Assembly (NCBI GenBank): GCA_012797735.1
Contig: JAAZOP010000432.1
Coordinates: forward strand, 1-33,787
DNA from: Myxococcales bacterium
Lineage (GTDB): Bacteria > Myxococcota_A > Polyangia > DRWM01 > JAAZOP01
DNA length: 33,787 nucleotides
Reading direction: 5' to 3'
Of the stretch, positions 18,040 through 25,646 are shown in pieces. Below the pieces are notes generated by a model. The model was not told the origin of the DNA, searched no databases, and worked only from the letters and a program-made list of their open reading frames with translations. The number at the start of each line of letters is the position of its first letter. The stretch's first letter is position 1. The position numbers and the translations under genes are program-made.

Positions 18040-18814
18040 GGCGGGCCGCTCCGGCGGAGCCGCGGGCTCCCGGCGTCCGGCGCCGCGGGGCGCCGGACGG
18101 CGCCGCGTCGCGGAAGTCGTCCGAAATCAGCGTGCGGATCTCGAACCCCGGCCGGCGGGTGCGCGCGAGCGCCGCGCGCACGCCGGCGACGAAATCGCCG
18201 TGGCGGCACAGGATCCGCGCGCCGTGCGGGTCGAGCGGGTTGGGGCGGTCGTCGGGGCGCACCTCGGCCAGCCGCAGGCAGACGCAGGAGAACCCGTGGC
18301 GGTCGACGTAGAGGCGGCAGAGCGCCTCGCCGAAGACCTTCGAGACGCCGTACAGCGAGTCCGGCCGCGGCGACTCCTGCGCCTCGAGGAACGCGATCTT
18401 GCGGGCGGCGGAGAGGAACCGCCGCCTCCGGCACAGCTCCAGGAACGCCACGCGATGGCCGCCGATGGCCGACAGCGAGCTGCCGAACACGATGCGACGG
18501 ACGCCGGCGCACCGGGCGGCCTCGAGCAGGTGCAGCGTGCCGAGCACGTTGACCGGCACGATCTCGTCCGCGTTGTCGTCGGCGAACGGGTAGGCCGCCA
18601 GGTGGACGATCGCATCGATGCCGGCCAGCGCGTCCCCGATCGAATCGGGCCGGCGCAGGTCGGCGCGGATCGTCCGGACGCCGGGGACGATCGAACGGTT
18701 GAGGGCGACGAGTTCGAAGTCGGCGGCGAGGGCCCGGCGCAGGATGCCGCCCAGCCTTCCCGACATGCCGGTCACGCACACCGTCTCCCGCGCCTCCGGC
18801 CCGCCGCGCCGCAT
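18032..18814 (-). CDS. NAD-dependent epimerase/dehydratase (extended SDR)
   Basis: VTGMSGRLGGILRRAL nucleotide-binding motif, VHLAAYP, VNVLGTLHLLEAA, FGSS, YGVSK (YxxxK). Confidence 0.9.
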   Translation of the reverse strand: MRRGGPEARETVCVTGMSGRLGGILRRALAADFELVALNRSIVPGVRTIRADLRRPDSIGDALAGIDAIVHLAAYPFADDNADEIVPVNVLGTLHLLEAARCAGVRRIVFGSSLSAIGGHRVAFLELCRRRRFLSAARKIAFLEAQESPRPDSLYGVSKVFGEALCRLYVDRHGFSCVCLRLAEVRPDDRPNPLDPHGARILCRHGDFVAGVRAALARTRRPGFEIRTLISDDFRDAAPSGAPRRRTPGARGSAGAARRA

Positions 18815-18825
18815 CGCCGCCCGGA

Positions 18826-18854
18826 AGACTAGGGCCGGGAGCGCAGCGCGTCAA
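18826..18854 (-). promoter_or_regulatory. Putative sigma70-type promoter for the 18814-to-5722 minus-strand unit
   Basis: On the minus strand: TTGACG (18854-18849), 17-nt spacer, TAGTCT (18831-18826), 11 nt before the ATG at 18814. Confidence 0.65.
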
Positions 18855-20842
18855 CGCGAAGGACGGGCGAGCCATGCGGCGAGCCGGCGGGCCAGCTCGC
18901 GCACGCCGGCCTGCTTCTCCGGCGTGTCGAGCGGGGTGGTCTCGGCGAACCAGAGCTTGAGCGGTCCGTGCTCGACGAAAGCGGGGCCCGGGACGTCGGC
19001 CGGCGTCAGACGCAGGTCCAGCCGTTCCTTCCCGCGCCGCAGCGCCAGGGCCAAGCCGAAGGCGCCGTTCCCAGCGCGCGCCGCCAGGTCGTCGAATCGC
19101 CAGCCGGGCAGCGGCGAATCGGCGGAGGACAACAGCCGGGCCAGCCGGGCGCGCAGGCGCGGGGCCAGGGCCCGCAGGCGTCGCTCGAGCGGTGTGACGG
19201 CGCGGCGGACACCGGGAGCGCTCGGCCGCGGGCGCCCGCCGCGGTGGTTCCGGCGCGGTCCGGGGGACGGGGCGGGCGGCACCGCGCGCCGCACGCGCTC
19301 GAGCAGTTCGGTCGGATCGGCGGGCGGCGGGTCGCGCCGCGCCGTCTCGAGCGCCTCCAGCAGGAAATCGAGGACGTGCGGCCAGCGGTCGGGACGAGAT
19401 CGGAACAGCGCCGCCGCACGTCGGGCCAGCGGGTCGGCCGGCCGGCAGCCTGGCTCCTGGGCGGCGGTCAGGCGCCAGACCAGCTCGTAGTAGACGGCCG
19501 TGCGCGGGTCGAGGAAGCGCCACGGCAGTTCCACCTGGCGGGGGTCGCCGACGCAGCGACCGTCCCAGAAGAAGAAGCCGTCGAACGAATCGACCAGGGC
19601 GCCGTCCCGGGCGGCCAGCCGGGCGATCGCGGTCTCGGGGAGGACCTGGAGCTTGCTGCGCAACCGGCGCCATTCCATCCCGATCTCGGGGAAGGTGAAG
19701 CGTTGGAGCCGGCGGTAGTTGATCGCGACGTCGTCCAGCGTGGTCCAGGGCGTGAACAGGATCATGCCGAAGCTCTCGAAGCTGAACGTGTCGGGATACG
19801 CCTGCGCCCAGCGCCGGATCTGCTCGACCGCGCGGTCGACCTGCTCCGGCGTGATCCCCTTGTTGAAGCGTTCGTTCTCGCGCGCCGAGAAGTTCTCGAT
19901 GCCGGGGTTGTAGATGCGCAGCCGATGGCCGGCGCGCGCCAGGGCCGGCAGCTTCTTCGTGACCTGATCGGCGACGCGCAGCAGTTCGTCCACGCGGTAA
20001 GAGAACAGGAAACGGCTCGGGGGCAGGCCGGAGTCGAGCACCCCTTGCGCGAAGTCGCCGAACCGCAACGCGACCCGCGCGGCGCGGATCAGGTAGGTGT
20101 CGCCCGAGAAGCGGTCCGTCGTCGCCGCCGCGGCCCGGCACTGGCGCAGCGCCAGTTCGACCGGCGGCGTCTCGAGGCGGTAGACCAGCTCGCGCTTGCG
20201 GCAGAAGGCGCAGCCGATCGAGCCGACCCCCGCCGGCAGTTCGACGCCGGCGTAGAACGGATTGCGGGCCAACGGACGACCGTACAGGCAGACCGGGCCG
20301 CCGATCACCGCGATGTACGGCCGCGGCGGAGCCGCCCGACCGCGCGGCGGCGGGATCAGCCGGTTCTCGTACCGCGGTTCGACGGCGTCGAGCAGCCATC
20401 GTCCCCGCCAGGGATCCGCCGGCAGGCCGAGCCGTCGCGGCAGCCAGTCGGCCGGGCAGTACAGCGAACGCACCTCCGGATCGTCCCAGATCGAGATCAG
20501 GCGGAGGCCGGGAAAGGCCCCGGCGATGCGCCGCTGCAACTCCTCGCCGATCGCCTCGGAGAAGATCAGATGGCTGGGGCGGAACTCGCGGACCGCGCCG
20601 AGCAGCATCCGGGTCTCCGCCGGCGACGGGTGCACCGTGTGCCGGTCCAGATGGCCCGAGGTGTCGCGGGAGTAGAGGCCGGCGAACCGCCAGGCCGCCT
20701 CGACCCCCAGCGCGCGGGCCTGGCCCAGGAAGAACGGGAACATCTCGCTCTTGTCGCGACCGTAGGGATCGTCGAACAGGAATTCGACCAGCAGCAGCCG
20801 GAGCCGGGAAGCCGTGGTCCGCGGCGCAGCCCGAAGCGTCAC
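18851..20842 (-). CDS. Radical SAM-like protein with incomplete cluster motif and C-terminal accessory module
   Basis: GSIGCAFCRKRE in place of CxxxCxxC; FLFSYRVDELLR and NPGIENFSARENERFNKGIT resemble radical SAM core motifs. C-terminal approx. 110 aa aligns with ORF 9-476. GTG start at 20842. Confidence 0.7.
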   Translation of the reverse strand: MTLRAAPRTTASRLRLLLVEFLFDDPYGRDKSEMFPFFLGQARALGVEAAWRFAGLYSRDTSGHLDRHTVHPSPAETRMLLGAVREFRPSHLIFSEAIGEELQRRIAGAFPGLRLISIWDDPEVRSLYCPADWLPRRLGLPADPWRGRWLLDAVEPRYENRLIPPPRGRAAPPRPYIAVIGGPVCLYGRPLARNPFYAGVELPAGVGSIGCAFCRKRELVYRLETPPVELALRQCRAAAATTDRFSGDTYLIRAARVALRFGDFAQGVLDSGLPPSRFLFSYRVDELLRVADQVTKKLPALARAGHRLRIYNPGIENFSARENERFNKGITPEQVDRAVEQIRRWAQAYPDTFSFESFGMILFTPWTTLDDVAINYRRLQRFTFPEIGMEWRRLRSKLQVLPETAIARLAARDGALVDSFDGFFFWDGRCVGDPRQVELPWRFLDPRTAVYYELVWRLTAAQEPGCRPADPLARRAAALFRSRPDRWPHVLDFLLEALETARRDPPPADPTELLERVRRAVPPAPSPGPRRNHRGGRPRPSAPGVRRAVTPLERRLRALAPRLRARLARLLSSADSPLPGWRFDDLAARAGNGAFGLALALRRGKERLDLRLTPADVPGPAFVEHGPLKLWFAETTPLDTPEKQAGVRELARRLAAWLARPSR

Positions 20843-20848
20843 GTCTCG

Positions 20849-20877
20849 ACGTTGAACCGGGAACGGGGGCGGGTCAA
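20849..20877 (-). promoter_or_regulatory. Putative promoter for CDS 18851-20842
   Basis: TTGACC (20877-20872), N17, CAACGT (20854-20849) immediately before GTG at 20842. Confidence 0.45.
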
Positions 20878-20900
20878 GACCGACGGCGGTCCCGGCGGCC

Positions 20901-23204
20901 TCACCGGCCGTCGCGGACGCAGCGCCAGTTCGCGGGGAACGGCTTGTCCGCCGGGCTCACATGGCCGCTGCTGAAGTTCACCTGCCAGACGCTCGGCGGG
21001 TCGAAGACCCAGGGGGTGGACGACCAGTACCACCCGACGGGCGTTCCCGGGAAGGCGACGGCGTCGATCGCGGGCGACCGGACGCGCGTGTCGAGGAGAC
21101 TGGCCAGTTCCTTCACGTCGGGCAGCCTCCAGTCGTCGAAGCCGGCCCACACCAGCGATGCGCAGTCGGACGCGGCCCGATCCCAGGTGTCCAGCGTCGC
21201 CGCGCCGGTGTCGCAGTCCCGCCCGGTCCGGCCGGCGGCGCAGCCCTGCCACACCAGCGCGGTCGCGGCGTCGAGAACGACCGGCTGGCCGGGCTCCGGT
21301 TCGTCGCGCCGGAACCGCCGCCACGGCGTCCCGGCCGCCGGCGCGCCGGGCGCTCCCCCGCGAACGCACCGGACGCCGTGGCGCTGGCCGCCGTCCGAGT
21401 AGCTCTGGTGGCCGGCGGCGAAATGGACGACCCAACCGACCATCGAACCCGCCGCGTAGAGCGACGACGACCAGAAGTAGTCGGACGTCGCCGGGAACAC
21501 CGCCGGGTCGACGGCGGGTCCGGACCGACCGTAGTCGATGATCGACAGGAGCTCGGTCGGCGACGGAAGGCGCCAGTCGTCGTGCCCCGCCCAGACCAGG
21601 CGGTCGCACCAGACGAGCGCTTCCGCGTAGGTCGCTTCGAGCCGGTCGCCGGTCGAGCAGTCGGCGCCGGACAACCCGGCCGGACAGCCCTGCCAGACCA
21701 GGTGCGTGATCCCGTCGGTGACGACCGGTTGACGCGTTCCGGTCCGGACGAGCGCATCGTTTCCCGCCGCCGGCGGCAGCCGGTCGCGCGGCCCGGGGGC
21801 GTTGCAGCGGGCGGAGCCGCACGAGCCCGGCGAGCGGCAGGCGCCCGCCACGCAGATGTCGTAGGAGAAGTCGGGTCGGGTCGCGAGGCGGCACGGGGTG
21901 CCGTCCGGTTGGACGCCCCAGTCGCAACCCCACCCCTCGATGCAGTCGGGCGTCGACGCGCGCCGGGCGCACTGGTCGTCGAGATCGGGCGGGGCGGCCC
22001 GCGCGCAGAACGCGTCGTCCCAGCCGGCGCCGTCGCAGTCCCAGTCGGTCGCGGAGCAGTCGAGACTCAGGGCGCCGGGGTGGACCCAGCCGTCGGCGTC
22101 GTTGCAGTCCCCCTGGTCCTCGCGGAACAGGTCGCCGTCGTCGTCGACGAACGGACGGACTGCGCGCGCGTCGGCGGGGCGGGAGACGAGCGGCACATCG
22201 TCGAAGGCCCAGGCGCGGTAGAAGTGCTCGACGCCGTCGGGCGCGGCCGGATCGCGGCACCCCTCCGCGCGGGTCCGGCAGACCACGACGGCCTCCGGAT
22301 CGTCGGGGCGCTCCGGAGGCACGTCGTCCCGGCGCAGGACGACGACGCCGGCCAGGTCGGGATCGGGCGGGTTCTCCCAGGAGAGTTCGATCCCCGTCCG
22401 GCCGGGGCGCGGGTCCGATGTCGCCGAGAAGCCGGACAACGCTGCCGGCGGCGTGACGTCGGTGGATCGACCGGAGGCGAAGGCGCCGGACGAGTAGTGG
22501 ATTCCCGAGCGGACGAAGACGGCGTAGCAAGAGTCCACTTCGTCCCGGACGGCGTCGTCGGTCCAGGAACGGGGTCCGCCCGGAGCGCCCGGCGGGAGAT
22601 CGATGCGCCGCTCGGCCCCGGCCGCATCCGGCGCGTCCTGGCACGCTCCGGCGAAGCGCAGGACGCGCACGAAGTCGACCCCCGCCGGGTCCGGCTCGTG
22701 CCAGGTCAGCGTGAGCCGTCCGCCCAGGCCGGGATCGGTGACCTGCAAGTCCGTCACGGGCAGAACGCCGACGTGGACCCGGGTCCTCCGTTCGACGGGC
22801 GGCCGTGCCGTCGCGTCGCCGAGGAACGCCGCGTAGAAGTACGTGCGTCCCGCCGTCACGCCGGAGTCGAAGATCGAGGCGCGGAACGGCCCGCGATGGA
22901 CCACGGCCGCGTCGCGGTCGTCCGGTCCGTCCGGGAACGCGTCCTCCCGGCGCAGCACCAGAAGGTGCCCGACGGTGCCGCCGTCCGGCGGCTCCAGGAC
23001 CAGCCGCACCAGCGAGCCGGTCCCCAGGTCCTCCGCCTCGAACGGGCGCCGGGGACTCGACGTCGGGCCGGCCAGGCGGTCCGCCGCGTCGGCGGCCGCC
23101 GGCCGCGTCGAACCCTCGGATCGATGCCCGCAGGCCGCCAGCGCGGCGCAGGCGGCCAGTCCGCCCAGGCACGCCCGGCCGGTCCAGGCGCCGCGTCCGC
23201 TCAT
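20901..23204 (-). CDS. Lipoprotein with two DUF1566/Lcl_C-like repeats, Fn3-like region and MopE-like Cys/Asp motif
   Basis: ATG at 23204; lipobox-like LAAC. HLVWQGCPAG...HDDWRLPSPTELLSI...YFWSSS occurs twice; DDDGDLFREDQGDCNDADGWVHPGA. Confidence 0.85.
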   Translation of the reverse strand: MSGRGAWTGRACLGGLAACAALAACGHRSEGSTRPAAADAADRLAGPTSSPRRPFEAEDLGTGSLVRLVLEPPDGGTVGHLLVLRREDAFPDGPDDRDAAVVHRGPFRASIFDSGVTAGRTYFYAAFLGDATARPPVERRTRVHVGVLPVTDLQVTDPGLGGRLTLTWHEPDPAGVDFVRVLRFAGACQDAPDAAGAERRIDLPPGAPGGPRSWTDDAVRDEVDSCYAVFVRSGIHYSSGAFASGRSTDVTPPAALSGFSATSDPRPGRTGIELSWENPPDPDLAGVVVLRRDDVPPERPDDPEAVVVCRTRAEGCRDPAAPDGVEHFYRAWAFDDVPLVSRPADARAVRPFVDDDGDLFREDQGDCNDADGWVHPGALSLDCSATDWDCDGAGWDDAFCARAAPPDLDDQCARRASTPDCIEGWGCDWGVQPDGTPCRLATRPDFSYDICVAGACRSPGSCGSARCNAPGPRDRLPPAAGNDALVRTGTRQPVVTDGITHLVWQGCPAGLSGADCSTGDRLEATYAEALVWCDRLVWAGHDDWRLPSPTELLSIIDYGRSGPAVDPAVFPATSDYFWSSSLYAAGSMVGWVVHFAAGHQSYSDGGQRHGVRCVRGGAPGAPAAGTPWRRFRRDEPEPGQPVVLDAATALVWQGCAAGRTGRDCDTGAATLDTWDRAASDCASLVWAGFDDWRLPDVKELASLLDTRVRSPAIDAVAFPGTPVGWYWSSTPWVFDPPSVWQVNFSSGHVSPADKPFPANWRCVRDGR

Positions 23205-25486
23205 GGCGTCGCACTCCGCACGCAGCGGACGTAGCACGGCAGGGTCCGGTCGAAGTTGGCCACGTGCCCGCTGGAGAAGTTGACGTGCCACGCATGGGTG
23301 GACGGTCCGCCGGCGTAGCGCAAACCGGTCCAGTACCAGCCGATCGGCGTGGCCGGGAACGCCGCCGGGTCGATCGACGGCGACCTGCGCCTCGTGTCGA
23401 GGATGCTGTCCAGTTCCTTGGTGTCGGGCAGGCGCCAGTCGTCGAACCCGCCCCAGGCGAGGGACTCGCAGGCGGCTCCGGCCGCGTCCCAGTCGAGCAT
23501 CGCCGCGTCGCCGGCGGAGCAGTCGGGGCCGTGGAGACCCACGGCGCACCCCTGCCAGACCAGACCGGTCACGACGTCGGTCACGACCGGCTGGCCGCTC
23601 GCCGGCTCCGCCCGCGAGAACCGCCGCCAGCCGGCTCCACCGGCCGGCGGCGGAGCGCCGTCGCGGACGCAGCGGACGAACTGGCGCGCCTCGGCCGGCG
23701 AGCAGACGACGTTCCCGGAGTTGAAGTATCCCGCCCAGACCATCCGCGAACCGGCGACGTACGACGAGGAGGACCAGAAGTAGTCCGAGGTTCCCGGGAA
23801 GACCGCGACGTCCGCGGCCGGCCCCACCCGTCCGTGGTCGGCGATCGAAAGCAGCTCGTGGCGGTCGGGCAGGCGCCAGTCGTCGTGCCCGGCCCAGTCC
23901 AGGGCGTCGCACCAGGCCAGGGCCTCCCGCCAGTCCAGGGCGGCGCGTTCGCCGGTGACGCAATCGGGGCCGCTCGTCCCGGCCGGGCAGCCCTGCCAGA
24001 CGAGTCCGGTCCGCCGGTCGACGACGACCGGCTCGGGGCCCCCCGTGCGTTCGAACTCCGCGGGTCCCGCCGCCGGCGGCAGGCGGAAGTGCGGGCCGGG
24101 CGAGTTGCACGTCGCGTCGCCGCAGGTGCCGGGCGAGCGGCAGGCGCCGGCGGCGCAGATGTCGTACGAGAAGTCCGGATCGGTGACGAGCGTGCAGGGC
24201 GTGTGGTCGGGCAGGACATTCCAGTCGCACCCCTGGCCGGCGACGCAGGCGGGGGCGGACGATCGGTCGCTGCACGCATCGTCGAGCCAGGGCGGCGCGG
24301 CGGAACGGCAGAACGCATCGTCCCACCCGGCACCGTCGCAGTCCCAGTCCGTCGCCGAACAGTCCAGGCTGGGGGCGCCCGGATGAACCCGCGCGTCGTC
24401 GTCGTCGCAGTCGCCCTGGTCCTCCCGGAAACCGTCGCCGTCGTCATCGATCGGCCGGCGGGTCGTGCTCACCTCCGCCGGCGCGGAGGCGAGCGCGCCG
24501 CCGTCCAACGCCCAGACGCGGTAGCGGTACTCGACGCCGTCCCGGACGCCGGCGTCGCGGCAGCTCCCGCCCGGACCGTTCCACACGATGGCGGCGCGCG
24601 GGTCGTGCGGGCCGTCCGGCCAGTCGCGCTCGCGCCGGAGGACGAGGATCCGGGCGAGATCCGGGTCCGCGGGATTCGTCCACGACAGTCCGATCGACCG
24701 ATCCCCCGGCGTCGTGGAGGCGACCGCCGCCAGACCGGTCACCGCCGCCGGCGGGGTGGTGTCGGACGAGACGGCGTGCGCGAAGACGCCGGGCGCGTAC
24801 AGGTAGTTGGCCTTCGACCGGGCGAAGACCGCGTAGCAGTAGCGCACGCCGTCCTCGACCCGGTCGTCGCTCCAGGTCTGGGGTCGGCCGGGGGCCGCGA
24901 CCGGCAGGTCGATCCGGCGGCCGAAAACGGCGGGGTCCGGGTCATCGGAGCAGTCGCCGGCGAACCGCAGGATGCGGATCAGGTCGGTCGTCGGACTCGA
25001 CGGGTTCGTCCAGGACAGGTCCAGGCGCCGCCCGCGGCCGGGATCGGTCACGCGGAGGCCGGTCACCGGCCGCGGCCCGATATCCACCGCGGCGGCGGGG
25101 CCCGCGCGCCAGCGTGCGCCGTCTTCCGAGGAAAAAGCCGCGTAGCGGTACACCCGTCGCGGAACCGCTTCCGCGTCGAAGTACTCGACCTGCGGGGGGC
25201 CGCGGAAGACGATGACGGCCCTCCGGTCGTCGGGCCCCCGCGGGACGGCCTCCTCGCCGCGCAGGATCAGGACCTCGATCGGCGCGGGCGCACCCGGCGG
25301 GCGCTGCCAGGTCAACCGCACCACCGACCCGACCCCGAGATCGGTCGCCGAGAGCGTTCCGGGAGGTTCGTCCGATGTCGCGGAGGGCGCCCGGCCGCAG
25401 GCGAGGAGCAACCCCGGCAGGAAGAGTCGGAGCGCGGGCCGGACCGTCGTTCGCCACCTCCGTTCGACCCGCGGGTGCCGCGGCAT
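23201..25486 (-). CDS. Lipoprotein paralogous to CDS 20901-23204 (DUF1566/Lcl_C-like, MopE-like motif)
   Basis: LLLACGRAP lipobox; GLVWQGCPAG...HDDWRLPDRHELLSI...YFWSSS repeats; DDDGDGFREDQGDCDDDDARVHPGA; ATGA overlap with the next gene. Confidence 0.86.
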   Translation of the reverse strand: MPRHPRVERRWRTTVRPALRLFLPGLLLACGRAPSATSDEPPGTLSATDLGVGSVVRLTWQRPPGAPAPIEVLILRGEEAVPRGPDDRRAVIVFRGPPQVEYFDAEAVPRRVYRYAAFSSEDGARWRAGPAAAVDIGPRPVTGLRVTDPGRGRRLDLSWTNPSSPTTDLIRILRFAGDCSDDPDPAVFGRRIDLPVAAPGRPQTWSDDRVEDGVRYCYAVFARSKANYLYAPGVFAHAVSSDTTPPAAVTGLAAVASTTPGDRSIGLSWTNPADPDLARILVLRRERDWPDGPHDPRAAIVWNGPGGSCRDAGVRDGVEYRYRVWALDGGALASAPAEVSTTRRPIDDDGDGFREDQGDCDDDDARVHPGAPSLDCSATDWDCDGAGWDDAFCRSAAPPWLDDACSDRSSAPACVAGQGCDWNVLPDHTPCTLVTDPDFSYDICAAGACRSPGTCGDATCNSPGPHFRLPPAAGPAEFERTGGPEPVVVDRRTGLVWQGCPAGTSGPDCVTGERAALDWREALAWCDALDWAGHDDWRLPDRHELLSIADHGRVGPAADVAVFPGTSDYFWSSSSYVAGSRMVWAGYFNSGNVVCSPAEARQFVRCVRDGAPPPAGGAGWRRFSRAEPASGQPVVTDVVTGLVWQGCAVGLHGPDCSAGDAAMLDWDAAGAACESLAWGGFDDWRLPDTKELDSILDTRRRSPSIDPAAFPATPIGWYWTGLRYAGGPSTHAWHVNFSSGHVANFDRTLPCYVRCVRSATP

Positions 25487-25492
25487 GAGACT

Positions 25493-25521
25493 CTTCTACG
25501 GGAGGGGCCGCCGCGGCGCAA
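25493..25521 (-). promoter_or_regulatory. Putative promoter for the lipoprotein pair
   Basis: TTGCGC (25521-25516), N17, TAGAAG (25498-25493), 6 nt before ATG at 25486. Confidence 0.5.
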
Positions 25522-25589
25522 GCGTGCGGCGCCCGGCCCGGGACGCCGGCATCGCCGGACGACGTGCGGGACGGGTCGCGGAGCTTCGG

Positions 25590-25615
25590 GAACCGCCGGC
25601 CGGCGCCGCCGGTTC
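25590..25615 (-). terminator. Hairpin downstream of the B12-type radical SAM gene (possible terminator)
   Basis: GAACCG-C-CGGC / CGGC / GCCG-C-CGGTTC: 10 bp with one C:C mismatch and a 4-nt loop, 31 nt after the stop. No U-tract seen. Confidence 0.4.
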
Positions 25616-25646
25616 GGGGCGGGACCTCGTCGTCGTCGCGGCCGGT

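Noticed and set aside
20961-23234. 757-aa plus-strand ORF opposite the lipoprotein
   Set aside because: Antisense shadow; the minus strand has clear DUF1566-like repeats and a lipobox.
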